This document shows positions 15,472 to 24,048 of a DNA stretch of 64,000 bases, in pieces. Both the position numbers and the translations under genes were made by a program. Within the stretch, counting starts at the first letter, position 1; every line of letters begins with the position of its first letter. The notes beneath the pieces were generated by a model. The model was not told the DNA's origin. It saw only the letters and a program-made list of their open reading frames with translations, and did no database searches. Source of the stretch: Streptomyces sp. NBC_01241 (GTDB lineage Bacteria > Actinomycetota > Actinomycetes > Streptomycetales > Streptomycetaceae); assembly GCF_041435435.1 (NCBI RefSeq), contig NZ_CP108494.1, positions 5,490,501-5,554,500 on the forward strand, written 5' to 3'.

Positions 15472-17709
15472 ATGGGTCGAGCGGATGCGCGACGAGCCCA
15501 GCGGCATGAGTCGCGGCGGGCTGCGAAGAGCGGCGGCATACGCAGACTCTTCACCTGGCGGAAGATGCTGGGCACGTTCTTCGGGTTCTGCCTGCTGATC
15601 ATGGGCGCCTTCGTGGCGCTGTACATGTACGTGGACATACCCAAGGCCAACGCCCTGGCCGAGCGGCAGAGCAACGTCTACCAGTACAGCGACGGCACCG
15701 TGCTGGCCCGGACCGGTGACGGGGTCAACCGTCAGATCGTGGACCTGGCCGAGGTCCCCAAGGACGTGCAGCACACCTTCGTCGCCGCCGAGAACAAGTC
15801 CTTCTACAAGGACAAGGGCGTCGATCTGAAGGGCACCGCGCGTGGCCTCCTCAACACCCTCAGCGGCAAGGGCAAGCAGGGTGGCTCGACCATCACCCAG
15901 CAGTACGTGAAGAACTACTACCTGACGCAGGACCCGACGATCAGCCGGAAGCTCAGGGAACTGGTGATCTCCCTCAAGGTCGACCAGAGGACGAGCAAGG
16001 ACGACATCCTCGCCGGATACATCAACACCGCCTACTACGGGCGCGGCGCGAGCGGGATCCAGGCCGCCGCACAGGCCTACTACGGGGTCGATGCCAAGGA
16101 CCTCAACGTCTCGCAGGGCGCCTATCTCGCCGCGACGCTCCAGGCCCCCAGCCAGTACGACTGGGCGACCGCGACAGCGACCGGCAAGAGGCTCGTCAAG
16201 GAGCGCTGGGGTTACACGCTCGACAACATGGTCGAGATGCACTGGCTCGACAAGGCCGAGCGCGACACCCTGAAGTTCCCCGTCCCGGGCAAGCCCAAGC
16301 CCGCCCCCGGCATGGAGGGCCAGACCGGATACCTCGTCGATGCGGCCAACAAGGAGCTGAACGAGCAGGGCGTCACCCCTGAGATGCGGCTGGCCGGCGG
16401 CTGGACCTTCACCCTCAACATCGACAAGAAGCGGCAGAAGGCGCTGGAGGAGGCGGTCGACCGCCAACTGGAGTCCAAGCTCGACCGCAAGAACAACAAG
16501 GTCGACGCGACCGTCCAGGCGGGTGCCACCTCCGTCGACCCGAAGACCGGTGCCGTCGTCGCCCTCTACGGCGGCGTGGACTACGTCAAGCACTACGTCT
16601 CCAATGCCACCCGCCGGGACTACCAGCCCGCCTCCACCTTCAAGCCGCTGGTGTTCGCCTCCGCGCTGGAGAACGAGTCGAAGACCCAGGACGGCGATCT
16701 GATCGGCGTCAACACCCGCTACGACGGCACCAGCAGGCGGCCGGTCGTGGGCAGCGACACCCCGTACAACCCGCAGAACGAGGACAACCGGAGCTACGGC
16801 AACGTCACCGTGCAGACGGCGATGAACAAGTCGATCAACTCCGTCTTCGCGCAGATGGTGGTCGACGTCGGCCCCGCCAAGGTGAAGGAGACCGGGCTCG
16901 CCCTCGGGCTGCCGGACAAGAACTTCCCCGAGCGGCCCGCGATCACCCTCGGCACGATGAACGCCTCGACCTGGGACATGGCGGGGGCCTACGCCACGCT
17001 GGACAACCACGGCAAGAAGGTCACCCCCTTCATCGTGAAGTCCGCCAAGCACCGCGACCGCACGGTCGAGCCGGTCAAGGGCATCGGCAGCCAGGTGATC
17101 AGCCGGAAGTCCGCCGACACCGTCACCTCCGTCCTGACGGGGGTCGTGGACAGCGGCTCGGGCCAGGCGGCCAAGACCTCGGCGTACGAGGCCGCGGGCA
17201 AGACGGGCACCGCCGAGGAGAACAAGGCGGCCCTCTTCGCGGGCTACACCCCGGAGCTCACCACCGTCGTCGCGCTGTTCGGCGAGTCACCCAACAAGGG
17301 CGGCGCCCAGGTCAGCCTGACCGGTACCGCCAACTCCGGCCGCGCCAACGGTGGCGGCTTCCCGGCGCAGATCTGGGCGGACTACACCCTCGGCGCACTG
17401 GGCGGCGGCTCCACCGCGCGGTTCGATCTGCAGGACGTCGAGCACGGCGAGGTCACCGTACCGGCCAGCCCGTCGACGACCACCTCGCCGTCGCAGAGCC
17501 CCGCCCCGTCGTCGTCCCAGCCGTCGACCCCGCCGGTGCAGAGCCCGAGCGCCCCGCCCAGCGAGTCGGCCAGCCAGTCGCCCGAGCCGCCGCCGAGCCA
17601 GTCGCCGGACGTGCCGCTGCCGAGCGAGACCCCGATCCCGCCGGGCGACGGACTGAGCTCCGGATGGCCGGGCAACAACCAGGCCAACAACAACCCGGCC
17701 GGGCAGTGA
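15472..17709 (+). CDS. class A penicillin-binding protein (glycosyltransferase-transpeptidase)
   Basis: 745 residues. A short cytoplasmic basic region is followed by one membrane anchor (about 33-55). The GT51 glycosyltransferase domain has the catalytic Glu107 in AAENKSFY and the GGSTITQQ block at about 137-144. The transpeptidase domain has Ser388 in PASTFK, SIN at 454-456 and KTG at 577-579. The last about 90 residues are a Pro/Ser/Thr/Gln-rich extracellular tail. It polymerises and cross-links peptidoglycan at the outer face of the membrane. All catalytic motifs are intact. The start ATG has a weak upstream GGGAG. A strong hairpin follows the stop. Confidence 0.96.
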   Translation: MGRADARRAQRHESRRAAKSGGIRRLFTWRKMLGTFFGFCLLIMGAFVALYMYVDIPKANALAERQSNVYQYSDGTVLARTGDGVNRQIVDLAEVPKDVQHTFVAAENKSFYKDKGVDLKGTARGLLNTLSGKGKQGGSTITQQYVKNYYLTQDPTISRKLRELVISLKVDQRTSKDDILAGYINTAYYGRGASGIQAAAQAYYGVDAKDLNVSQGAYLAATLQAPSQYDWATATATGKRLVKERWGYTLDNMVEMHWLDKAERDTLKFPVPGKPKPAPGMEGQTGYLVDAANKELNEQGVTPEMRLAGGWTFTLNIDKKRQKALEEAVDRQLESKLDRKNNKVDATVQAGATSVDPKTGAVVALYGGVDYVKHYVSNATRRDYQPASTFKPLVFASALENESKTQDGDLIGVNTRYDGTSRRPVVGSDTPYNPQNEDNRSYGNVTVQTAMNKSINSVFAQMVVDVGPAKVKETGLALGLPDKNFPERPAITLGTMNASTWDMAGAYATLDNHGKKVTPFIVKSAKHRDRTVEPVKGIGSQVISRKSADTVTSVLTGVVDSGSGQAAKTSAYEAAGKTGTAEENKAALFAGYTPELTTVVALFGESPNKGGAQVSLTGTANSGRANGGGFPAQIWADYTLGALGGGSTARFDLQDVEHGEVTVPASPSTTTSPSQSPAPSSSQPSTPPVQSPSAPPSESASQSPEPPPSQSPDVPLPSETPIPPGDGLSSGWPGNNQANNNPAGQ

Positions 17710-17731
17710 ACGTGTGAGGCAGTGAACGCGT

Positions 17732-17769
17732 GCGTCAGGGGCGGTGCCGGCCGGCACCGCCCCTGACGC
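17732..17769. terminator. bidirectional terminator between PBP and catalase genes
   Basis: A 19-bp sequence (17732-17750) is immediately followed by its exact reverse complement (17751-17769), between two convergent genes. Confidence 0.88.
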
Positions 17770-17790
17770 GTGTGTTGCCGTACGACGGGG

Positions 17791-19260
17791 TCAGCCGCCG
17801 TTGACCTTCTGGGCGATCCGGTCGCCGAGGTCCTTGTCCACGTTGCGCCAGTACTGCAGCGCCCGCTTCAGGACCGGGGCGCTCACCCCGTCCAGCAGAT
17901 GGCCGGAAATGTTCGACACCAGCCGATCGCGGGCCGCGTCGTCCAGGACCTTGCGCACCATCGTGCCCGCCTGGCCCCAGTCGTCGTCCTCGCGGTGCAG
18001 CTTGTACGCCTCGTGCACCATCTCGCCCGCCGTGGCCCAGCCCGCAGGGTCGCCGAAGCGCTCGGTGTCCGCCGCCGGACCGCCGTACGAGTTCGGTGCG
18101 TAGACCGCTCCCGTACGCGTCGGCTCGTACCGCATGGGGCCGTCCTTCGCGTACGAGTTCCGGCCGAACCGCGGACGGTTCGGGGGCAGCTGCGCGTAGT
18201 TCGGGCCGATCCGGTACCGGTGGGTGTCCGGGTACGAGAAAAGCCGGCCGAGCAGCATCTTGTCGGGCGACGGGCCGATGCCGGGCACCAGGTTCGACGG
18301 CTCGAACGACGCCTGCTCGATGTGGACGAAGAAGTCCTCCGGGTTCTCGTTGAGCGTCATCCGCCCGACTTCGATCTCCGGGTAGTCGCCGTGCGGCCAC
18401 ACCTTCGTGAGGTCGAACGGGTTGAACCGGTAGTCCGGGGCGTCCTCGAACGGCATGATCTGGACGTACAGCGTCCAGCTCGGGTGGTCACCGCGCTTGA
18501 TCGACTCGAAGAGGTCGCGGCGGTGGACATCGCCGTCGATGCCCGCCACCTCGTCGGCCTCGGCCTGCGGGTAGAAGTCGATGCCCTGGTCGGTCTTGAA
18601 GCGGTACTTGACCCAGAACTTCTCGCCGCCGGCATTCACCCACATATAGGTGTGCGAGCTGTAGCCGTTCATGTTGCGGTACGTTTTCGGGATGCCCCGG
18701 TCGCCCATGAGCCACGTCACCATGTGCGCGGACTCGGGGGAGAGCGTCCAGAAGTCCCACTGCATGTCGTGGTCGCGCATCGCGCTGTCCGGGCGGCGCT
18801 TCTGCGAACGGATGAAGTCCTGGAACTTCATCGGGTCGCGCACGAAGAAGATCGGCGTGTTGTTGCCGACCATGTCGTAGTTGCCGTGCTCCGTGTAGAA
18901 CTTCAGAGCGAACCCACGGGGGTCGCGCCAGGTGTCGGGGGAGCCCTGTTCGCCGGCGACCGTGGAGAAGCGGGCGAGCATGGCGGTCTGCTTGCCCGGT
19001 TGGAAGAGGTCGGCCTTGGTGAACTGGCTGACGTCGTTGGTCACCTTGAAGAAGCCGTAGGCGCCGGAGCCCTTGGCGTGGACCACGCGCTCGGGGACCC
19101 GTTCACGGTTGAACTGGGCCATCTTCTCGATGAGGTAGTGGTCCTGGAGCAGGATCGGTCCGTCGGATCCGACGGTGAGCGAGTGTTCGTCGCTCTCCAC
19201 CGGGTTACCGGCGTTGTTCGTGGTGTAGGGGGTGTTCTTGGTCTTCATTTCCTCAGGCAC
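17791..19260 (-). CDS. katA: monofunctional haem catalase (clade 3-like small subunit)
   Basis: A 489-residue catalase that disproportionates H2O2. The catalytic His61 lies in RVVHAKGSGAYGFF, the distal Asn in DMVGNNTPIFF (133/134), and the proximal haem-ligand Tyr343 in RLFSYPDTHRYR. The length is typical of small-subunit catalases. The start chosen is GTG at 19260 (GAGGA five bases upstream); an ATG four codons later has a Shine-Dalgarno too close to be used. No Fur-type catR regulator is adjacent, unlike the catR-catA pair of S. coelicolor. Confidence 0.95.
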   Translation of the reverse strand: MPEEMKTKNTPYTTNNAGNPVESDEHSLTVGSDGPILLQDHYLIEKMAQFNRERVPERVVHAKGSGAYGFFKVTNDVSQFTKADLFQPGKQTAMLARFSTVAGEQGSPDTWRDPRGFALKFYTEHGNYDMVGNNTPIFFVRDPMKFQDFIRSQKRRPDSAMRDHDMQWDFWTLSPESAHMVTWLMGDRGIPKTYRNMNGYSSHTYMWVNAGGEKFWVKYRFKTDQGIDFYPQAEADEVAGIDGDVHRRDLFESIKRGDHPSWTLYVQIMPFEDAPDYRFNPFDLTKVWPHGDYPEIEVGRMTLNENPEDFFVHIEQASFEPSNLVPGIGPSPDKMLLGRLFSYPDTHRYRIGPNYAQLPPNRPRFGRNSYAKDGPMRYEPTRTGAVYAPNSYGGPAADTERFGDPAGWATAGEMVHEAYKLHREDDDWGQAGTMVRKVLDDAARDRLVSNISGHLLDGVSAPVLKRALQYWRNVDKDLGDRIAQKVNGG

Positions 19261-19407
19261 GAGCGTCCTCCCGTCGGTGGGGGTTTCGGTCAGGTCGTCT
19301 CGTTCACGACTGAAGTCAACTCCGCCGACAGGAGGTCGGCAACATTTGGCTACCGTCCGTGCAGGGCTCCTGCCCGTGCCCGGTCCGGCCCCTTCTCCCC
19401 GCCTCTT

Positions 19408-21393
19408 CTACTGGCCCCGGACCGGCATCTCGAACCAGACGACCTTGCCCGTGGACAGCCGCGTGGCCCCCCACCGCCGGGCCAGCCGGTTCACGAGGAA
19501 CAGGCCGCGGCCACCCTCGTCCATGTCCCGGGCCCGGCGCTGCCGGGGCAGCTGCGGGGCGTCGTCGCCGACCTCGCAGCGCAGGATGTCGGTACGCAGC
19601 AGCCGCAGCGTCACCGGCCGCTCCGCGTAGCGCACGGCGTTGGTCACCACCTCGCTGACCAGCAGCTCCACTGAGTCGGAGAGATCGTCGAGCCCCCAGC
19701 GGCTCAGCGCCCGGCGGGCCAGCCTGCGGGCCCGCCCCGGAGCGGTTTCCTCCGGTTCCAGGTGCCAGTACGCGACATCACTCGGCGCGATCCCGTCGAA
19801 CCGGGCGGCGAGCAGCGCGATGTCGTCGTCCCGGTCACCGGGGCCGAGCATGTCCAGGACGTCGTCGCACAGCGCCTCCAGCGGCGGCGAGTGGTCCGGG
19901 CCCGTCAGCCGGGCGGTGGCGGCGAGCCGTTCGCGCAGCATCTCGATCCCGGTCCAGACGTCCCGCAGCCGGGACTCCACCAGACCGTCGGTGTACAGCA
20001 GCAGCGTGGCGCCCGCGGGCGCGTCCAGCTCGACGGCCTCGAAGTCCACCCCGCCGACGCCGATCGGGGCGCCGGGCGGCACCCGCAGCACCTCCGCGCG
20101 ACCGCCCAGGTGGAGCAGGACGGGCGGCGGATGCCCGGCGTTGGCGATGGTGATGCGGTGTGCGACGGGGTCGTAGACCGCGTAGAGGCACGTCGCCATG
20201 CGGTCGCTGCCGAGCCGCTGCGCCTGCTCGTCGAGGTGGTGCAGCACCTCCTGCGGCGGCAGGTCGAGCCCGGCGAGGGTCTGCGCGGTGGTGCGCAGCT
20301 GGCCCATGATCGCTGCCGACGTCATGGAGTGGCCCATGACGTCCCCGACGACCAGGGCGACCCTGCTCCCGGGCAGCGGGATCGCGTCGTACCAGTCGCC
20401 GCCGACCCGGGCCGTCTCGGCGGCCGGGAGATAGCGGGAGGCGAGCCGGACGCCGGTCGGCTGCGGCAGCGAGTCGGGCAGCATGGTGCGCTGGAGCTCG
20501 TCGGCGATGTACGCCTCGCGGCCGTACAGCATGGCCTTGTCGATGCCGAGCGCGGTGTGCGTCGCCAACTGGGCGGCGACCAGCAGGTCATTGGCCTCGA
20601 AGGGCGGCCGTTCGGTCCCGCGCAGGAAGACGGCGGCGCCGATCACCCGCTGCCGGCCGCGCAGCGGAGCGAGGATCGCACGGTGTCCGGTGGGTACGGC
20701 CCGGCCGGCGCCGAGCAGTTCGGGCAGCGCGGCGCGGGCTGCCGCGGAGTCCCCGAAGACCGGCCGCACCCCGCGCAGCACCTCGGTGAGCGCGCCGCCC
20801 GAGCGGACCTCGCACAGCTCGGCCGCGGGCGGCAGATCGCCGTGCGGATCGATGGCGGGCAGCCGCAGGCGTTCGATCTCGGACGAGGTCCCTGCCTCCT
20901 CCTCGTTCAGCCGCAGCCGGTCGGACCGGCGCAGCCGCAGCACGAAAGGGGAGACCGGCCGCTCGTCGCCGACCGGGAGCGGGTCGCGGAGGTAGACCAG
21001 TATGGCGTCGGAGAACGTCGGCACGCTGGCCCGGCACAGGCCGAGCACGATCTCGTCCAGGTCTATGCCGCGGGCGATCCGCCGGGTGGCCGCCCCCACG
21101 AAACGCAGCCGGTCGCCCTCGCGACGGGCCGGTGCCTGGGGGTCGAGCCCTGCGGGGCCGGGGTTCGCGGCGGGAGCCGCCGAAGCCGCCGGAGGCGCAG
21201 AAGCCGCGGGCGCAGCGGAAGCCGCGACTGCCGCCGGATTCGCTCCGGCGCCCGGCGCCGTGGCGGGGCCGGGAATCGCGGCGGTGGCAGGAGAAGCGGC
21301 CGACGCGGCATCCTGCTGCCGCGGCCGGGTGCGTTCCTGCGACCGGGCGGCGAGAGGCTGCCGGCCTTCGTGGGAGGTGGGATGCTCCGTCAC
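19408..21393 (-). CDS. SpoIIE-type PP2C phosphatase with GAF-like and HATPase domains
   Basis: 661 residues from GTG 21393; 29 more codons upstream are open. The N-terminus is a low-complexity Ala/Pro-rich stretch (about 20-75). A GAF-like sensor region (about 80-290) follows, ending in ANDLLVAAQLATHTALGIDKA. The PP2C/SpoIIE domain (about 310-515) has VGGDWYDAIPLPGSRVALVVGDVMGHS and LLLYTDGLVE, with metal-binding Asp residues. A C-terminal HATPase_c anti-sigma-like kinase domain (about 535-655, LVSEVVTNAVRYAERP, DEGGRGLFLVNRLA) completes it. Such three-domain proteins are abundant in Streptomyces and act in partner switching controlling sigma factors. Confidence 0.92.
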   Translation of the reverse strand: MTEHPTSHEGRQPLAARSQERTRPRQQDAASAASPATAAIPGPATAPGAGANPAAVAASAAPAASAPPAASAAPAANPGPAGLDPQAPARREGDRLRFVGAATRRIARGIDLDEIVLGLCRASVPTFSDAILVYLRDPLPVGDERPVSPFVLRLRRSDRLRLNEEEAGTSSEIERLRLPAIDPHGDLPPAAELCEVRSGGALTEVLRGVRPVFGDSAAARAALPELLGAGRAVPTGHRAILAPLRGRQRVIGAAVFLRGTERPPFEANDLLVAAQLATHTALGIDKAMLYGREAYIADELQRTMLPDSLPQPTGVRLASRYLPAAETARVGGDWYDAIPLPGSRVALVVGDVMGHSMTSAAIMGQLRTTAQTLAGLDLPPQEVLHHLDEQAQRLGSDRMATCLYAVYDPVAHRITIANAGHPPPVLLHLGGRAEVLRVPPGAPIGVGGVDFEAVELDAPAGATLLLYTDGLVESRLRDVWTGIEMLRERLAATARLTGPDHSPPLEALCDDVLDMLGPGDRDDDIALLAARFDGIAPSDVAYWHLEPEETAPGRARRLARRALSRWGLDDLSDSVELLVSEVVTNAVRYAERPVTLRLLRTDILRCEVGDDAPQLPRQRRARDMDEGGRGLFLVNRLARRWGATRLSTGKVVWFEMPVRGQ

Positions 21394-21764
21394 GCGTGGG
21401 GTTCCGTCCGTCCGGGCCGGTTGTATGAGGCAATCACCTCGTGGGGCGCTACTGTGCCCCGACGGGAGCAGCGATAACAACGGCTGTCACCGGATGTCCC
21501 CGAAAGAGGGGCCGAAACCGGATGCCCGCAGGGTGATTCGCCGACAACGTTTCCGATGATGGGGCAGGCGACAGTGAACACGTCTCCACCCCCTCGTAGT
21601 GGCTCATACGATTCATACGACTGATGTGGCTCATACAGCTCATGCAGTGCGTGTTGCTCGTGCGATGACTTACGGTCAGGTCCGGTGCCCCGCCCGCAGG
21701 TTGGATTGGCACGCCCCTCCGGAGCACGATCCTACGTTTGCCCCCCTGGGGTGCATCAAGGGTC
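21394..21764. other. intergenic region upstream of the SpoIIE-type phosphatase gene
   Basis: 371 bp without a gene, markedly more AT-rich than its neighbours at 21560-21680. It contains GGCTCATAC direct repeats (listed separately) and presumably the promoter of the phosphatase gene. The DUF402 gene ends at its far side. Confidence 0.6.
21601..21646. repeat. direct repeats of (GG)CTCATAC motif
   Basis: GGCTCATAC occurs at 21601-21609 and 21628-21636 (27-bp period). Related TTCATAC (21612-21618) and GCTCATG lie between and after. They sit about 210-250 bp upstream of the phosphatase start in AT-rich DNA and could be regulator-binding iterons. Confidence 0.5.
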
Positions 21765-22472
21765 TCACGAGGCCATGGGGGAGGGGGTACGGTCCCAGTC
21801 ATCCGGGAGCGCCGGAACGCGCCACTGCGGATCGGGCCGCCAGTTCTCCCAGCCGTCCCGGAACGGCGCGCCCCAGTCCCGGATGACCTCGACGGCCGCG
21901 CGGCCCGCCTCCCGCACCCGTTGAGCGGTCCGCGGGGCCAGCAGACCGACCCGCTGCGCCTGGGCGAACTCGTCCTCGTCGCGCCAGACCCAGCTGTGGT
22001 CCGGGTAGACGGAGATGTCGAGAAAGTGATCCTCGGAGTCGACGCCGCCCGCCCAGCGGGTGCGGGGTTCCTCCAGGTTCACGTACCAGCTGCGGAATCT
22101 CCAGCCGGGATCCCAGAACAGCCACACCGACCAGGGATCACCGGGACGGGCGAGCTTCAGCACGCCGTTGCCGAGCCAGGCCGAGCGGGCGGTGGTGCGC
22201 GGGGCGGTGTAGCGGGTGGCGAGCGGCTCGTCGTGCACCTCGGTGCCGTCGGCCAGTACCGGCTTCACGCACTCGGTGCCGGGCGCGACCCACACGGCGA
22301 GCAACTCGTCGGTGTCCTGCACGACGGTGACGGGCCGGCAGATGTGGACCGGGCACGGGGCGGGGCCCGGCGCGGCTTCCCCGGGCAGCGGGCCGTTGCC
22401 GCGATAACGCCACAGGATCTGCTCGCCCGGAGCCCAGTGCCCGACGCGCTCGATGTACTCCGTACCTGCCAT
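21765..22472 (-). CDS. DUF402 domain-containing protein
   Basis: A 235-residue soluble protein. The central region SVWLFWDPGWRFRSWYVNLEEPRTRW followed by DHFLDISVYPDHSWVWRDEDEFAQA (about 115-180) is the DUF402/FomD-like fold. It carries the conserved Trp-Tyr-Asn-Glu and Asp-x-x-Asp-Asp-like residues that hold divalent metal in FomD and Ntdp nucleoside tri/diphosphatases. A nucleotide pyrophosphohydrolase activity is a family-level inference. It ends 45 bp before fumC begins on the complementary side; no operon is evident. Confidence 0.85.
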   Translation of the reverse strand: MAGTEYIERVGHWAPGEQILWRYRGNGPLPGEAAPGPAPCPVHICRPVTVVQDTDELLAVWVAPGTECVKPVLADGTEVHDEPLATRYTAPRTTARSAWLGNGVLKLARPGDPWSVWLFWDPGWRFRSWYVNLEEPRTRWAGGVDSEDHFLDISVYPDHSWVWRDEDEFAQAQRVGLLAPRTAQRVREAGRAAVEVIRDWGAPFRDGWENWRPDPQWRVPALPDDWDRTPSPMAS

Positions 22473-22516
22473 GGGCAGATCTTAGAGATGCCGCGGCCCC
22501 TTCGCTGCGATGCGTG

Positions 22517-23941
22517 TCACGGGCGGGTCATGCGCAAGACGTCCAGCGCCTCGTCGAGCTGCTTCACGGTGAGGTCGCCGCGCTCGACATATCCCGAGTC
22601 CAGCACCACTTCGCGGATCGTCCGGCGTTCCGCGAGGGACCTCTTGGCGACCTTCGCCGCCTCCTCGTACCCGATGTACTTGTTCAGCGGGGTGACGACG
22701 GACGGTGAGGACTCGGCGTACTCCCTGGCCCGCTCCACGTTCGCGGTGATCCCGTCGATCGTGCGGTCCGCGAGCAGCCGGGAGGCATGGGTCAGCAGCC
22801 GTACCGACTCCAGGAGATTCTTCGCGATGACCGGAAGCATCACATTCAGTTCGAAGTTGCCCGCCGCGCCCGCGACGGCGACCGTCTGGTCGTTGCCCAT
22901 CACCTGGGCCGCGACCATCAGGACGGCCTCGGGAATGACCGGATTCACCTTCCCCGGCATGATCGACGAGCCCGGCTGGAGATCGGGCAGGCTGATCTCG
23001 GCCAGACCGGTGCGGGGTCCGGACGCCATCCAGCGCAGATCGTTGGAGATCTTGGTGAGCGAGACGGCGAGGGTACGGAGCTGGCCGGACGTCTCGACGA
23101 GCCCGTCCCGCGCGCCCTGTGCCTCGAAGTGGTCCCTGGCCTCGGTGAGCGGCAGCCCGGTGACGCGGGCGACCTCGGCGATGACGGCGGCGGAGAAGCG
23201 GGGCGGGGTGTTGATGCCGGTACCGACGGCCGTACCGCCCAGCGGTAGTTCGGCGAGGCGCGGGAGGGAGACGCGCAGCCGCTCGATGCCGTACCGGATC
23301 TGCGCCGCGTAGCCGCCGAACTCCTGGCCCAGGGTCACGGGCGTGGCGTCCATCAGGTGCGTACGGCCCGCCTTCACGACCGTCGCGAACTCGGCGGACT
23401 TGCGCTCCAGCGCGGCGGCCAGATGGTCCAGCGCCGGGATCAGCTCGCCGGTGACGGCGGCGGTCGCGGCGATGTGGATGGACGACGGGAAGACGTCGTT
23501 GGACGACTGCGAGGCGTTGACGTGGTCGTTCGGGTGGACCTCGCGGCCCAGGCGCTCGGTGGCGAGGGTGGCCACGACCTCGTTGGTGTTCATGTTGGAC
23601 GAGGTGCCGGATCCGGTCTGGAAGATGTCGATCGGGAACTGCGCGTCCCAGCGCCCTTCGGCGACCTCCTCGGCGGCCTCCTGGATGGCCAGGGCGATGT
23701 CCGGGTCGAGCACGTTCAGCTCGGCGTTCACTTTGGCCGCGGCCGCCTTGATCCGGGCCAGGGCCTCGATGTGGGCCCGCTCCAGGCGCTGCCCGGAGAT
23801 CGGGAAATTCTCCACCGCGCGCTGCGTCTGGGCCCGCCACTTGGCGTCCACGGGCACCCTCACCTCGCCCATCGAGTCGTGCTCGACGCGGAAATACGTA
23901 ACTCCTGTGGGGTACTGCGGACCGAACTGTGACTCGTCCAT
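22517..23941 (-). CDS. fumC: class II fumarate hydratase
   Basis: A 474-residue iron-independent fumarase of the aspartase/fumarase superfamily, interconverting fumarate and L-malate in the TCA cycle. The start ATG at 23941 (MDESQFG) has an ideal AGGAGG nine bases upstream. Visible family blocks are TGSGTSSNMNTNEV (about 104-117), ASQSSNDVFP, AGRTHLMDATPVTLGQEF, and the signature GSSIMPGKVNP (about 321-331) with the flexible catalytic loop. It is a class II enzyme alongside a class I enzyme 3.6 kb away. It is divergent from the SGNH hydrolase gene. Confidence 0.97.
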   Translation of the reverse strand: MDESQFGPQYPTGVTYFRVEHDSMGEVRVPVDAKWRAQTQRAVENFPISGQRLERAHIEALARIKAAAAKVNAELNVLDPDIALAIQEAAEEVAEGRWDAQFPIDIFQTGSGTSSNMNTNEVVATLATERLGREVHPNDHVNASQSSNDVFPSSIHIAATAAVTGELIPALDHLAAALERKSAEFATVVKAGRTHLMDATPVTLGQEFGGYAAQIRYGIERLRVSLPRLAELPLGGTAVGTGINTPPRFSAAVIAEVARVTGLPLTEARDHFEAQGARDGLVETSGQLRTLAVSLTKISNDLRWMASGPRTGLAEISLPDLQPGSSIMPGKVNPVIPEAVLMVAAQVMGNDQTVAVAGAAGNFELNVMLPVIAKNLLESVRLLTHASRLLADRTIDGITANVERAREYAESSPSVVTPLNKYIGYEEAAKVAKRSLAERRTIREVVLDSGYVERGDLTVKQLDEALDVLRMTRP

Positions 23942-24048
23942 GGGGTGCAACCTCCTGAAAAAGTTGAGCACTTGTCTTGTTCTGTCTATTCCCAAGTCGC
24001 CTACCGACCAGTAAATACCGGGGGTAACCACAAACCCGGGGAGATTGA

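Noticed and set aside
19762..21477. Long plus-strand frame opposite the SpoIIE-type phosphatase gene
   Set aside because: Arg/Gly/Val-rich shadow of the true gene with no domain signature.
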